DNA of 64,000 nt from Actinomycetales bacterium (GCA_018969715.1 JAGWXT010000004.1:1-64000); one strand, 5' to 3'; shown: positions 9,938 through 19,329, counted from the stretch's first letter. Translations and numbers: made by a program. The notes: a model not told the origin generated them from the sequence alone.

Positions 9938-10642
9938 GTGAGCGAGTCACGGACTGCGCTGCCGCTGTTCCCCTTGGGTACCGTGCTGATGCCGCGGCTG
10001 ATCATGCCGCTGCACATATTCGAACCGCGCTATCGCGCCCTCATCAACGACCTGCGTGCGCTGCCGGAGCCGGATCGGCGGTTCGGCATCGTCGCCATCC
10101 GTGAGGGGTGGGAGGCCGGCCCGGGTCGGGTTCGCGCCCTGCACGTGGTCGGCACGGCGGCACGCCTCCACGACGTCACGCCACATGAGGACGGCCGCTT
10201 CGACATCATCGCGGTGGGCACGGAACGGTTCATCCTGCGCGACCTGCTCGACACGTCGACGCCCTATGCCATGGGCAGCGTGACCTTCATCGGGGAACCG
10301 GATGGCGAGCGGGTGGCGCCGGCGGCCGAGGCCGTTCGGACGCGGTTCGCGCGCTACCGCTCGGCACTTGCCGGGTCCGTGCAGATCACCGCGATGTCCG
10401 GTGATGGGCAGCCGGTGGACCCGATCGACGGCCCCGAGCTCGACCCGATGGCGCTTTCATACCTCGTGGCCTCGGCCACGATCCTCGACATCGCTGAACG
10501 CCAGGCGCTCCTCGAGGAGCACGACACCGCCTCCCGACTGCGGTGCGAGGCCGGGATTCTCGCCCGCGAAACCGCCCTTGCCCAGGCCCTGCCGAGCCTG
10601 CCGACAAGTGAGTTCGCCCGGGTAACGCAGAGTCCCAACTGA
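9938..10642 (+). CDS. LON-type substrate-binding domain protein
   Basis: A 234-residue stand-alone LON N-terminal (PUA-like) domain, without the AAA+ or protease parts of Lon. LPLFPLGTVLMPRLIMPLHIFEPRYRAL is split here into the diagnostic pieces PLFPLGTVL and LHIFEPRYR; GIVAIREG and RFDIIAVGTERF follow, and the C-terminal third is helical. Such proteins are common beside the his operon in actinobacteria, and their role is unknown. The GTG at 9938 is chosen because homology begins within ten residues; no strong ribosome-binding site is visible. Confidence 0.85.
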   Translation: MSESRTALPLFPLGTVLMPRLIMPLHIFEPRYRALINDLRALPEPDRRFGIVAIREGWEAGPGRVRALHVVGTAARLHDVTPHEDGRFDIIAVGTERFILRDLLDTSTPYAMGSVTFIGEPDGERVAPAAEAVRTRFARYRSALAGSVQITAMSGDGQPVDPIDGPELDPMALSYLVASATILDIAERQALLEEHDTASRLRCEAGILARETALAQALPSLPTSEFARVTQSPN

Positions 10643-10679
10643 GTATCCGGGTCGATGTCGGATCGGCCCGGTCACTCAG
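10639..10679. terminator. Bidirectional terminator-like hairpin between the LON gene and dnaE1
   Basis: Inverted repeat with outer arms CTGAGT (10639-10644) and ACTCAG (10674-10679) and inner arms CCGGG and CCCGG around a 15-base loop. It lies exactly between two convergent genes and overlaps both stop codons. There is no T-run, as is common in high-GC genomes. Confidence 0.6.
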
Positions 10680-13600
10680 CCGAGCACTCCCGGTCCCAGC
10701 AGCGCCTTCAGGTCGGCATGGAGGGCGGCGCTGGGTCGCACCCGCAACGGGTCGGCCAGACGCAGGACGGTCGTCCGCGAGCCGTCGAGCAGGTGGACGT
10801 GCACCTCCGTGGCACCTGGATGGTCGGCGAGCACCGATCGCAGGCGCTCGACCACCGGCGGCACGCAGCGGGCCGCCGCAATCCGCAGAACCACCGGACC
10901 CGCGGGCTCAGCGTCGATATCGACGGTCGACACCGACAGCGCCACCACCCGCGGGGTGTCCTCCTCGCGCGCCTCGACCCGCACGCGGAGGGCGAGGACG
11001 GCATCCTCGGTGAGCAGCGTCCCCGCACTCGCGTACACCTGCGGGAACACCATCACCTCGACGCTGCCCTCGAGATCGGCCAGGGTGACGATCGCCCAGG
11101 CGCCCCCTTGGCGGGTGACTCGACGCTGCACGCCCGTGACGAGGCCTGCCACTGTGACGACCTCGGCCTCGCCATGGTCGCCGGCGTGCACGGCGGCGAT
11201 TGAGCAGTCCGCACTCGCGGCGAGCACCCGCTCGAGCCCGGCGAGGGGGTGATCGGTGACGTAGAGACCGAGCATCTCCCGCTCATGGGCCAGCAGCACC
11301 GGCTTATCCCATTCGACAATGGGGATTCGTGCGGGCAGGCCGGGCGCATCGGTCACCGGCGCGGCGGGCGATGACACGGTGGAGAACAGGTCGAACTGGC
11401 CCACCGCCTCGGCCCGCTTGACGTCCACGATCAGGTCGACTGCCTCACCGCAGATGGTGATCAGGCCCTTGCGGGTGTGGCCAAGGGAGTCGAAGGCGCC
11501 CGCCTTGATCAAGGACTCGATCACCCGCTTATTGCAGACCGATGCGTCAACCTTGGCGAGGAAGTCCGAGAAGTCCCCGAATCGACCCGCACTGGTGCGT
11601 GCCCGCGCGATGGACTCCACGACCCCGGCGCCGACATTGCGCACGGCACCGAGCCCGAACCGGATGTCGCTGCCGACCGGCGTGAAGTCGGCCTGGGACT
11701 CGTTGACATCCGGGGCGAGGACCTTGATCCCCATCCGACGGCACTCATTGAGGTACCCGGCCAGCCGATCCTTGTCGTCCTGGACGCTGGTGAGCAGTGC
11801 CGCCATGTACTCGGTCGGGTAGTTCGCCTTCAGATGCGCCGTCCAGTAGGACAGCAGCGCATAGCCCGCAGAGTGGGCCTTGTTGAAGGCGTAGTCCGAG
11901 AAGGGCACGAGGATCTCCCACAGCACGCCACTGGCCTGCGGGGAGTACCCATTCGCGGCCATGCCGGCCTGGAAGGGCCCGAACTCGCGCTCGAGGATCT
12001 CCTTCTTCTTCTTGCCCATGGCTCGCCGCAGCAGGTCCGCCTGCCCGAGGCTGTAGCCGGCGAGGCGCTGTGCAATCGCCATCACCTGCTCCTGGTAGAC
12101 GATCAGGCCGTAGGTCTCCGCAAGGATCTCCGACAGCGGCTCGGCCAGTTCCGGATGGATGGGATGGACGGGACTGCGGCCGTTCTTGCGGTCGGCGTAG
12201 TCATTGTGGGCATTGGCGCCCATGGGGCCCGGCCGATACAGGGCGAGCACCGCGCAGATGTCATCGAAGCAGTCCGGGCGCAGGGAACGCAGCAGGGAGC
12301 GCATCGGACCGCCATCGAGCTGGAAGACCCCCAGGGTGTCCCCACGGGAGAGCAGCCCGTAGGTGGTCGGATCGTCCAGTGGCAGCGATGCGAGGTCCAG
12401 CCGGTGCCCGCGGTTGGTCAGCACGTGGCCGCAGCAGTCATCGAGGATGGTGAGGTTGCGCAGGCCAAGGAAGTCCATCTTCAGCAGGCCGAGGGCCTCA
12501 CAGGCGGCCATGTCGAACTGGGTGATGATCGCCCCGTCCTGCTCCCGCCGCCACACCGGGATGACGTCGGCCAGCGGCTCCCGGCACAGGATCACGCCGG
12601 CAGCGTGGACGCCGGGCTGACGCTTGAGTCCCTCCAGGCCGCGCGCGGTCCGCACCACCTCGGCGACCGCCTCATCCTGGGCGATCATCTCGCGCAGCTG
12701 CGCGGCCTCGCCATAGCGTTCATGTGTCGGGTCCAGCACCCCCGACAGGGTGATGTCCCGACCCATGATCGAAGGCGGCATCGCCTTCGTGATGCGGTCA
12801 CTCAGGGCATAGGGATGGCCGAGGACGCGCGCTGCGTCCTTGATCGCCGCCTTCGCCTTGATGGTGGAGTACGTGACGATCTGTGCTACGTGATCACTGC
12901 CGTAGGTCTGGGTTGCGTAGCGGATCACATCGGCGCGACGACGCTCATCGAAGTCGATGTCGATATCGGGCATGGAGACCCGGTCCGGGTTGAGGAAGCG
13001 CTCGAAGAACAGCCCATGGGCGAGCGGATCGAGGTCGGTGATCCCCAGCGCATAGGCGACAACCGAGCCGGCGGCCGAGCCACGACCGGGGCCGACCCGG
13101 ATGCCGTTGTCCTTTGCATGGCGCACGAGGTCCGCGACCACCAGGAAGTAGCCGGGAAAGCCCATCCGGCAGATGACCGCCACCTCGTACTCGGCCTGCG
13201 CACGGTGGGCCTCCGGCACGGAGCCGGCGAAACGCCGCAGCAGACCGGCCGCCACCTCGCGCACCAGCCAGGAGTGCTCGGACTCCCCGTCCGGGACGGG
13301 AAACCTCGGCAGCAGGTCGGCACCCTCGGTGAACTCCACTCGGCATCGCTCCGCGATTGCCAGTGTGGCATCGCATGCCTCCGGCAGCTCCCGCCACAGA
13401 TGCCGCATCTGTGCCGGGGACTTCAGATAGAACTCCTGCGCGTCGAACCGAAAGCGCTTGGGATCGGCCATCGTGGTGCGCGTGCCCACGCACAGCAGCA
13501 CCTCATGCGCCTCGGCGTCGGCGGCGTGCGTGTAATGGGTGTCATTTGTCGCGACCAGGGGCAGCCCCAGGGAACGGGCAAGCCGCAGCAGGTCCTCGCG

Positions 13601-14218
13601 ATGCCGTCGCTCGATGGGCAGCCCATGATCCATGAGCTCGCAGAAGTAGTTGTCCGGACCGAGGATGTCGCGCAGGTCCGCCGCGACCTCGCGGGCCCGG
13701 TCGTAGCGTCCCGCCTGCAGCCAGCGATTCACCTCGCCGGAGGGGCAGCCGGTGGTCGCGATGATCCCGCTGCCGTACTGCTCAAGCAGTTCCCGGTCCA
13801 GCCGCGGCTTGTGGTAGTAGCCCTCGAGGCTGGCCAGGCTGGCGATCCGGAACAGGTTGTGCATCCCCACGGTGGTCTCGGCTAGCAGGGTGATGTGGGT
13901 ATAGGCCGCTCGGCCGCGGCCACCAGCCTCCCCGTCGCCGGCCGCGTCAGCACTGCCGAACTCCATCGGTGCGCGACCCCGCCTGCCCCCGGGGGCGTAG
14001 TACCCCTCAAGCCCGATGATCGGGTTCACACCGTGACGGTTCCCCGCCCGCCAGAACTCGTGGGCGCCGAAGAGGTACCCATGGTCGGTCATCGCCAGGG
14101 CGGGCATGCCGAGTCGGGCTGCCTCAGCGAACAGGTCGTCAATGCGCGCAGCCCCGTCGAGCATGGAGTACTCGGTATGGACGTGCAGGTGGACGAAGGA
14201 GTCCGGACCGGCTGCCAT
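10676..14218 (-). CDS. dnaE1: DNA polymerase III alpha subunit (replicative)
   Basis: Main chromosomal replicase, 1180 residues. The PHP domain opens with FVHLHVHTEYSMLDGAARI, and the palm carries RVGPGRGSAAGSVVAYALG and the catalytic aspartate motif MPDIDIDFDERRRAD near residue 415. These are followed by a tandem HhH region and a C-terminal OB-fold (VTVAGLVTGVQRRV). The ATG at 14218 is preferred over an upstream one because the PHP domain begins at once. The gene follows rluD by eight bases, as in other actinobacteria. It is distinct from the second alpha subunit, dnaE2, at 49.9-53.3 kb. Confidence 0.97.
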   Translation of the reverse strand: MAAGPDSFVHLHVHTEYSMLDGAARIDDLFAEAARLGMPALAMTDHGYLFGAHEFWRAGNRHGVNPIIGLEGYYAPGGRRGRAPMEFGSADAAGDGEAGGRGRAAYTHITLLAETTVGMHNLFRIASLASLEGYYHKPRLDRELLEQYGSGIIATTGCPSGEVNRWLQAGRYDRAREVAADLRDILGPDNYFCELMDHGLPIERRHREDLLRLARSLGLPLVATNDTHYTHAADAEAHEVLLCVGTRTTMADPKRFRFDAQEFYLKSPAQMRHLWRELPEACDATLAIAERCRVEFTEGADLLPRFPVPDGESEHSWLVREVAAGLLRRFAGSVPEAHRAQAEYEVAVICRMGFPGYFLVVADLVRHAKDNGIRVGPGRGSAAGSVVAYALGITDLDPLAHGLFFERFLNPDRVSMPDIDIDFDERRRADVIRYATQTYGSDHVAQIVTYSTIKAKAAIKDAARVLGHPYALSDRITKAMPPSIMGRDITLSGVLDPTHERYGEAAQLREMIAQDEAVAEVVRTARGLEGLKRQPGVHAAGVILCREPLADVIPVWRREQDGAIITQFDMAACEALGLLKMDFLGLRNLTILDDCCGHVLTNRGHRLDLASLPLDDPTTYGLLSRGDTLGVFQLDGGPMRSLLRSLRPDCFDDICAVLALYRPGPMGANAHNDYADRKNGRSPVHPIHPELAEPLSEILAETYGLIVYQEQVMAIAQRLAGYSLGQADLLRRAMGKKKKEILEREFGPFQAGMAANGYSPQASGVLWEILVPFSDYAFNKAHSAGYALLSYWTAHLKANYPTEYMAALLTSVQDDKDRLAGYLNECRRMGIKVLAPDVNESQADFTPVGSDIRFGLGAVRNVGAGVVESIARARTSAGRFGDFSDFLAKVDASVCNKRVIESLIKAGAFDSLGHTRKGLITICGEAVDLIVDVKRAEAVGQFDLFSTVSSPAAPVTDAPGLPARIPIVEWDKPVLLAHEREMLGLYVTDHPLAGLERVLAASADCSIAAVHAGDHGEAEVVTVAGLVTGVQRRVTRQGGAWAIVTLADLEGSVEVMVFPQVYASAGTLLTEDAVLALRVRVEAREEDTPRVVALSVSTVDIDAEPAGPVVLRIAAARCVPPVVERLRSVLADHPGATEVHVHLLDGSRTTVLRLADPLRVRPSAALHADLKALLGPGVLG

Positions 14219-14226
14219 GGCCGCCC

Positions 14227-15273
14227 TCAGTCGGCCTGGACGGCGGCGAGAGCCACCTGCAGGTCGGCGGCGGGTCGGCTGGTGAACTCCCACCAACCCG
14301 TTTCCGCCGCCCCGGGCCGAGGTGCGAGGCGGGGGTCACGGAAGCCCAGCCGCACCGCATGCAGCCACTGGCGGGTCAGCCCGAGCCGCACGGCGAGGGT
14401 CGGGTCGGCTCCATAGCGCAGATCGCCGACGCAGGGATGCCGCAGCGCGGACAGGTGGACCCGGATCTGGTGCGTCCGGCCGGTCTCCAGTTCCAGGTCG
14501 AGCAGGGTGACACCCCGGTATGCCTCCCGCACGGTGTAGTGGGTGACGCTCGGCCGGCCACCGGCGACCACCGCGAACCGGTCGCGCGACCGCGGGTGGC
14601 GGTCGATCGGAGCGTCGATGGTGCCCCGGGTTGGGTCAGGCAGTCCCTGGACGAGCGCCTGATACGCCTTGGCCACCTCCCGGTGCCGGAACTGGTCCTT
14701 CAATGCGGTGTAGGCCGCACTCGTGCGCGCCACCACCATCAGCCCGGAGGTGCCGACATCGAGCCGGTGAACGATGCCCTCGCGTTCGGCAGCGCCGACC
14801 TGGGCCGGCGGCAGGCCAAGGGCGGTCAGACCCCCCACCACGGTGGGCCCGTGCCAACCGGGGCTCGCGTGGGCGGCGACCCCGGCGGGCTTGTCCACCA
14901 CGATGAAGGCATCCTCGACGCAGACCAGATGGCGCTCATCAAGACCCACCTCGGCCACCGGTTCAACCCCGGGCACGCCCGCTGCGAGGTCGGCCCCGGT
15001 TCCGCCGTCATTGCCCTGGCCCGGTCCGCGGATCCCCGCATCGGGGCCGGCCATCGGTTCATCCCCCAGCCGTGGATCGACCCCGGAGCGCTCGACGCTC
15101 ACGACCTCCCCACCGCGCACCCGCAGTGAGCGGGACAACGGCTCGCCCATGCTGCGCACCGCCCCGGCGTCGATGAGCGCGGCCGCCCGGGTCCGCGAGA
15201 CCCCCATCGCCTCGGCGAGGGCGGTGTCCAGCCGCTGGCCCGCCGATCCGGCCGCGAGGGTTACCGTCGCCAT
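14227..15273 (-). CDS. rluD: RluA/RluD-family 23S rRNA pseudouridine synthase
   Basis: A 348-residue pseudouridine synthase. It has an N-terminal S4 RNA-binding domain (GQRLDTALAEAMGVSRTRAAALIDAGAV) seen here as QRLDTALAEAMGVSRTRAA, and a catalytic domain with VHRLDVGTSGLMVVART, whose aspartate is the nucleophile. ELETGRTHQIRVHL follows near the C-terminus. A hydrophilic insert of about 40 residues (about 70-110) separates the two domains. The ATG at 15273 lies inside the end of lspA (13-base overlap). Confidence 0.92.
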   Translation of the reverse strand: MATVTLAAGSAGQRLDTALAEAMGVSRTRAAALIDAGAVRSMGEPLSRSLRVRGGEVVSVERSGVDPRLGDEPMAGPDAGIRGPGQGNDGGTGADLAAGVPGVEPVAEVGLDERHLVCVEDAFIVVDKPAGVAAHASPGWHGPTVVGGLTALGLPPAQVGAAEREGIVHRLDVGTSGLMVVARTSAAYTALKDQFRHREVAKAYQALVQGLPDPTRGTIDAPIDRHPRSRDRFAVVAGGRPSVTHYTVREAYRGVTLLDLELETGRTHQIRVHLSALRHPCVGDLRYGADPTLAVRLGLTRQWLHAVRLGFRDPRLAPRPGAAETGWWEFTSRPAADLQVALAAVQAD

Positions 15274-15878
15274 GTCGGGGCGACCCCGAGGATGCCGAGG
15301 ATCACAATGGCGACCGCCGAACAGGTGACAGCGCTGTCGGCAACATTGAAGATCGGAAAGTGGGGCAGCCCGAGGAAGTCCACCACGTGTCCGCGCAGGG
15401 GTCCGGGCGACCGGAACACTCGGTCGACGAGATTGCCCAGCGCCCCCCCCAGCAGGCCACCGAGGGCGAATGCCCACGCAAGGTTCGTCACCCGCCGGCC
15501 ATAGCCGAGGATCCCGATGGCGACGGCGACCGCGAGGACGCTGAACAGCAGTGTGAGCCCGGCTGAGGCGCCCAGGCCGAAGGCTGCCCCCGGGTTGCGC
15601 CAGAAGGTCAGCCGCAGCAGGGGCCCGACCTGCTCACCGAGGAGTGCTGGGACGAGGACGATCTCCGGTCGGCCCTCAAGCCGGGCGACCGCCCAGATCT
15701 TGGTCAGCACGTCAAGGACGAGCACCACGGCGGCAACGGTGACGATGACCCGCCAGCGGGCGGGCGGATCGGGCTGCCCGGCTCCCGCCATCGGATCCGG
15801 GGCCGCTGGGCCGGCTCCCGCCATCGGATCCGGGGCCGCTGGGTCGGCTCCCGCCAGCGGATCGCGCGCAGCTGCCAC
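15261..15878 (-). CDS. lspA: Lipoprotein signal peptidase (signal peptidase II)
   Basis: Membrane aspartyl protease that removes the signal peptide of prolipoproteins. Four transmembrane segments follow residue 42. The two catalytic aspartates lie in GNLVDRVFR and FNVADSAV. The 205-residue length exceeds the usual 150-180 because of an N-terminal extension, of about 40 residues before the first helix, made of an 11-residue repeat. Each repeat unit carries an in-frame ATG (residues 1, 19 and 30 are methionine), so the true start could be any of them. It is divergent from ileS and overlaps rluD. Confidence 0.93.
   Translation of the reverse strand: MAAARDPLAGADPAAPDPMAGAGPAAPDPMAGAGQPDPPARWRVIVTVAAVVLVLDVLTKIWAVARLEGRPEIVLVPALLGEQVGPLLRLTFWRNPGAAFGLGASAGLTLLFSVLAVAVAIGILGYGRRVTNLAWAFALGGLLGGALGNLVDRVFRSPGPLRGHVVDFLGLPHFPIFNVADSAVTCSAVAIVILGILGVAPTWRR
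15780..15863 (-). repeat. 33-bp tandem repeat at the 5' end of lspA
   Basis: Two full copies (15780-15812 and 15813-15845), differing at one base, plus a degenerate third of about 18 bases. Each unit encodes DPMAGAGPAAP. Because the period is a multiple of three, copy-number change would lengthen or shorten the N-terminus without a frameshift and would add or remove candidate start codons. Confidence 0.9.
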
Positions 15879-15901
15879 GTCGCCAGCCTACGTCCGAGGT
15901 C

Positions 15902-15907
15902 TACCCT
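15902..15907 (+). promoter_or_regulatory. Candidate -10 element for ileS
   Basis: TACCCT fits the actinobacterial TAnnnT pattern and sits seven bases before a GTG at 15914. A transcript starting there would begin almost exactly at that GTG, which opens a six-codon reading frame ending at the presumed ileS start. No good -35 is visible. Confidence 0.3.
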
Positions 15908-15930
15908 GAGCCGGTGATCGGGAGCGCGTC

Positions 15931-18900
15931 CTGAGCGTCGGATACCGCGAGGTTCCCGGTCACGTCGACCTCGTGGCAATGGAGCACGCGGTCCTGGAGT
16001 TCTGGCGATCCGAGCAGGTCTTCGCGGCCTCCGTCGCCCGCACGGCCGACGGACCGCTGTGGGTGTTCTACGAGGGCCCGCCCACGGCGAATGGCGCCCC
16101 CGGCGCCCACCACGTCGAGGCACGAGCCTTCAAGGACGTCTTCCCCCGCTATCGCACGATGAAGGGCTATCACGTACCCCGCCGCGCCGGCTGGGACTGC
16201 CATGGGCTGCCGGTTGAACTGTCCGTCGAGAAGGAACTCGGCTTCACCGGCAAGCGCGATATCGAGCAGTACGGCATCGCTCAGTTCAATGACCGGTGCC
16301 GGGAGTCCGTCCAGCGATATGTCGGTCAGTTCCTGGCGATGAGTGAGCGGATGGGCTACTGGGTTGACTACGACCAGGCCTACTGGACGATGAGCCCGCA
16401 GTTCATCGACTCGGTGTGGTGGTCGCTGGCGCGAATCCACGAACGGGGCCTGCTCGTGCGCGACCACCGAGTCGCCCCCTACTGCGCCCGCTGCGGAACC
16501 GGCCTCAGCGATCACGAGGTCGCCCAGGGGTATCGGGACGTCACGGACACCGCCGCCTTCGTCGCCCTGCCCGTGATCGGCCCCCTCGCCGAGGCGTACC
16601 CGGGGCTGGCCCTGCTGGTGTGGACCACAACGCCATGGACGCTGGTTGCCAACACCGCCGTCGGCTTCAACCCGCAGGTCGAATACGTGGTCGCCCGACC
16701 CGGGCCGGGGGGGCCGCTGGCGGGACGTCCGCTCATCGTGGCGGCCCCGCTGCTGGCCTGCTGCGGGCCCGGCGGCGAGGTCATCGCCAGACTGGCGGCA
16801 GCGGACCTGCGTGGCACCCGCTACGAGCCGCCATTTCCCTTCGTCGACCAATCCGTCCACGATCATCAATCCGTCCCCGATGACCAATCCGTCCCCGATG
16901 ACCAATCCGTCCCCGACCCGCAGGTGCCACGCCGAGCGGGAGCGATAACAGCCCTCATGCACTCGGTGATCGACGCGGACTTCGTCACCACCGAGGATGG
17001 CTCCGGTCTGGTGCATCTGGCACCGGCCTTCGGCGCCGAGGACTTCGCCGCCTGCCGGGCCGTCGGCCTGCCCGTGCACAACCCGATCCGGTCGGATGGC
17101 ACCTTCCAGCCCGAACTGCCGCTGATCGGCGGCCGGTTCTTCAAGGAGGCCGATCCCCTGCTGCTGGCCGATCTCGACGCGCGCGGCCTGCTGCTGCGCG
17201 CTGAGCCCTATGAGCACGCCTATCCCCACTGCTGGCGGTGCCACACCCCGCTCATGTACTACGCAACTCCCTCGTGGTACATCCGGACGACCGCAGTGAA
17301 GGAGGCGCTGCTCCGCGAGAACGAGGCGACGGACTTCTTCCCCCCCACCATCAAGCACGGCCGCTACGGCGACTGGCTGGCCCACAACGTCGACTGGGCC
17401 ATCTCTCGGGATCGGTACTGGGGGACCCCGCTGCCGATCTGGATCTGCCCCGCCGGTCACGAGACGGCCGTGACATCCCGGCAGCACCTCGGCGAGCTCA
17501 GCGGCACCGATCAGTCCGCACTCGATCCGCACCGCCCGTTTGTCGATGAGGTGACGCTGCCGTGCCCGACCTGCGGTGAGGATGCGCACCGGGTTGCCCA
17601 GGTCATCGACTGCTGGTACGACTCGGGGGCGATGCCGTTCGCCGCCCTCGGCTATCCCCTGTGCAATGAGGCACAGTTCCACGAGCAGTATCCCGCCGAC
17701 TTCATCTGCGAGGCGGTTGACCAGACCCGCGGCTGGTTCTACACGCTGATGGCGGTCGGCACCCTCGTCTTCGACCGCAACTCCTATCGGGCGGTCGTCA
17801 CCCTCGGCCACATCCTCGACGAGTCGGGGCGCAAGATGAGCAAGAACCTCGGCAACGTCCTGGAGCCGATCCCGTTGATGGACGAACACGGTGCCGATGC
17901 CGTTCGCTGGTTCATGCTCGCCGCCGGCAGCCCGTGGCAGTCACGACGGCTGGGCCACTCGGCTATCGCCGAGGTGGTGCGGCGCACCCTGCTCACCCTG
18001 TGGAGCAGCGCATCGTTCCTCAGCCTCTATGGCCGGCTCGCCGACGGCGATCCCCTTGCCGAGGCCCCGGACATCGCCGACCGGCCGATCCTCGATCGGT
18101 GGGTGCTGGCCCGCACCGCCCGCACTGCCCGCGAGGTCGACGCAGCACTGGCCGAGTACGACTCCGCTGGCGCCGGCCGGCTGATCTCCGACCTCGTCGA
18201 CGAGGTCTCCAACTGGTACGTCCGTCGGACCCGGCGCCGCTTCTGGGAGGGGGATCCCGCGGCACTGGCGACACTGCACAGCGTCCTGCGCACCCTGACC
18301 CTCGTCATGGCGCCGTTCACGCCATTCATCACCGAACGGATCTGGCAGGACCTGTTCCGAACCACGGGTGATGCGACAACCATGTCCGTGCACCTCGCTG
18401 AGTGGCCGCAGTTCCCGCAGCAGGACGTCGACCCGGAGCTGGAGCAGCAGGTGGCGCTCACCCAGCGCCTGGTCCTGCTCGGGCGCGCGGCACGCGCACG
18501 CGGTGGCGTGAAGACGCGCCAGCCACTCGGGCGGGCCCGGGTGTCGGCGCCCGGGTGGGCCCAGCTGCCCGAGGAACTGCGCTCGGAGATCGCCGCCGAG
18601 CTCAATGTCGGCTCGGTGGAGGGCCTCGATGCCGCGGACGGCCTGCTCGACGTCACGGTCCGCCCGAACTTCCGCGCCCTCGGTCGTCGCTTCGGAGCCA
18701 GCACCCCCGCCGTTGCCGCGGCCGTGGCGGCGGCTGACCCCGCCCGGCTCGCCGCGGAACTGCGGCGCCAGCAATGGGCGACCGTCCACGTGCGGGACGA
18801 GGGCTTCCGCCAGCCGGGGCTCCCGCCGGCGTCGGGGGACGTGAGCGAGCAGACCCCGCCGGCGGGATCGACCGGACCGGCCGAGCCGACCTCAGCGGGC

Positions 18901-19308
18901 CACCCCGGCCACCTGGCCGAGGTGAGGATCACCGCCGAGGAGGTGATCCTCACCGAGACTCCCCGCCAGGGCTGGGCGGTTGCAAGCGGCGAGGGCGAGA
19001 CGGTCGCCCTCGACCTCACCGTCGATGACGAACTGCGGGCTGCCGGCCATGCCCGCCAAGCCGTGCGCTTCCTGCAGGAGGCACGCAAGCGTGCCGGCTA
19101 TGCGGTCTCCGATCGCATCGACGTGCAGTGCGCAACCCCGGATCCGCAGGTGCATGCGGCACTGGTGGCGCACCGGGACGCGATTGCTCAGGAGGTGCTC
19201 GCCCGCACGCTGATCGTCAGCGACTGGCCGCTGACACCCCCGGACGGGTCCTTCATGGCCTCGGCCGACGATGCCGAGACCGTGCTCAGCGCCGCGCTCG
19301 TGCGCTGA
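15931..19308 (+). CDS. ileS: Isoleucyl-tRNA synthetase
   Basis: Charges tRNA-Ile; class I synthetase of about 1125 residues. The HIGH-type site is PPTANGAPGAHHVEAR, the editing domain holds LLVWTTTPWTLVANTAVGF, and the KMSKS loop is GRKMSKNLGN. The conserved N-terminal stretch YREVPGHVDLVAMEH starts upstream of the first ATG or GTG in frame (15979, 15973). The only initiator that keeps it is CTG at 15931, with GGGAG six bases before it. Upstream of 15910 the frame is closed by TGA. Residues about 305-328 are an 18-bp repeat insert in the editing domain, and a hydrophilic insert lies near residue 975. Confidence 0.93.
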   Translation: MSVGYREVPGHVDLVAMEHAVLEFWRSEQVFAASVARTADGPLWVFYEGPPTANGAPGAHHVEARAFKDVFPRYRTMKGYHVPRRAGWDCHGLPVELSVEKELGFTGKRDIEQYGIAQFNDRCRESVQRYVGQFLAMSERMGYWVDYDQAYWTMSPQFIDSVWWSLARIHERGLLVRDHRVAPYCARCGTGLSDHEVAQGYRDVTDTAAFVALPVIGPLAEAYPGLALLVWTTTPWTLVANTAVGFNPQVEYVVARPGPGGPLAGRPLIVAAPLLACCGPGGEVIARLAAADLRGTRYEPPFPFVDQSVHDHQSVPDDQSVPDDQSVPDPQVPRRAGAITALMHSVIDADFVTTEDGSGLVHLAPAFGAEDFAACRAVGLPVHNPIRSDGTFQPELPLIGGRFFKEADPLLLADLDARGLLLRAEPYEHAYPHCWRCHTPLMYYATPSWYIRTTAVKEALLRENEATDFFPPTIKHGRYGDWLAHNVDWAISRDRYWGTPLPIWICPAGHETAVTSRQHLGELSGTDQSALDPHRPFVDEVTLPCPTCGEDAHRVAQVIDCWYDSGAMPFAALGYPLCNEAQFHEQYPADFICEAVDQTRGWFYTLMAVGTLVFDRNSYRAVVTLGHILDESGRKMSKNLGNVLEPIPLMDEHGADAVRWFMLAAGSPWQSRRLGHSAIAEVVRRTLLTLWSSASFLSLYGRLADGDPLAEAPDIADRPILDRWVLARTARTAREVDAALAEYDSAGAGRLISDLVDEVSNWYVRRTRRRFWEGDPAALATLHSVLRTLTLVMAPFTPFITERIWQDLFRTTGDATTMSVHLAEWPQFPQQDVDPELEQQVALTQRLVLLGRAARARGGVKTRQPLGRARVSAPGWAQLPEELRSEIAAELNVGSVEGLDAADGLLDVTVRPNFRALGRRFGASTPAVAAAVAAADPARLAAELRRQQWATVHVRDEGFRQPGLPPASGDVSEQTPPAGSTGPAEPTSAGHPGHLAEVRITAEEVILTETPRQGWAVASGEGETVALDLTVDDELRAAGHARQAVRFLQEARKRAGYAVSDRIDVQCATPDPQVHAALVAHRDAIAQEVLARTLIVSDWPLTPPDGSFMASADDAETVLSAALVR
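16843..16914 (+). repeat. 18-bp tandem repeat inside ileS
   Basis: Four consecutive 18-base copies, the last two identical, encoding variants of DDQSVP. They lie between the CP1 editing-domain segments FPFVDQ and the conserved DADFVTTEDGSGLVH. The insert is in frame, hydrophilic and probably an exposed loop. Confidence 0.9.
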
Positions 19309-19329
19309 CCGGCCGCCCTGGCCCGATAA

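Noticed and set aside
11477-13885. Long plus-strand open frame of about 800 codons
   Set aside because: Antisense shadow of dnaE1 caused by high third-position GC; composition is His/Gln/Val-rich and shows no family motif.
15700-15930. T-box riboswitch for ileS
   Set aside because: Actinobacterial ileS genes often carry a translational T-box, but no GGUGGNACCGCG-type core is present and the region is occupied by the opposite-strand lspA gene.
15901-17889. Minus-strand open frame of about 660 codons
   Set aside because: Antisense shadow of ileS with no recognisable domain.
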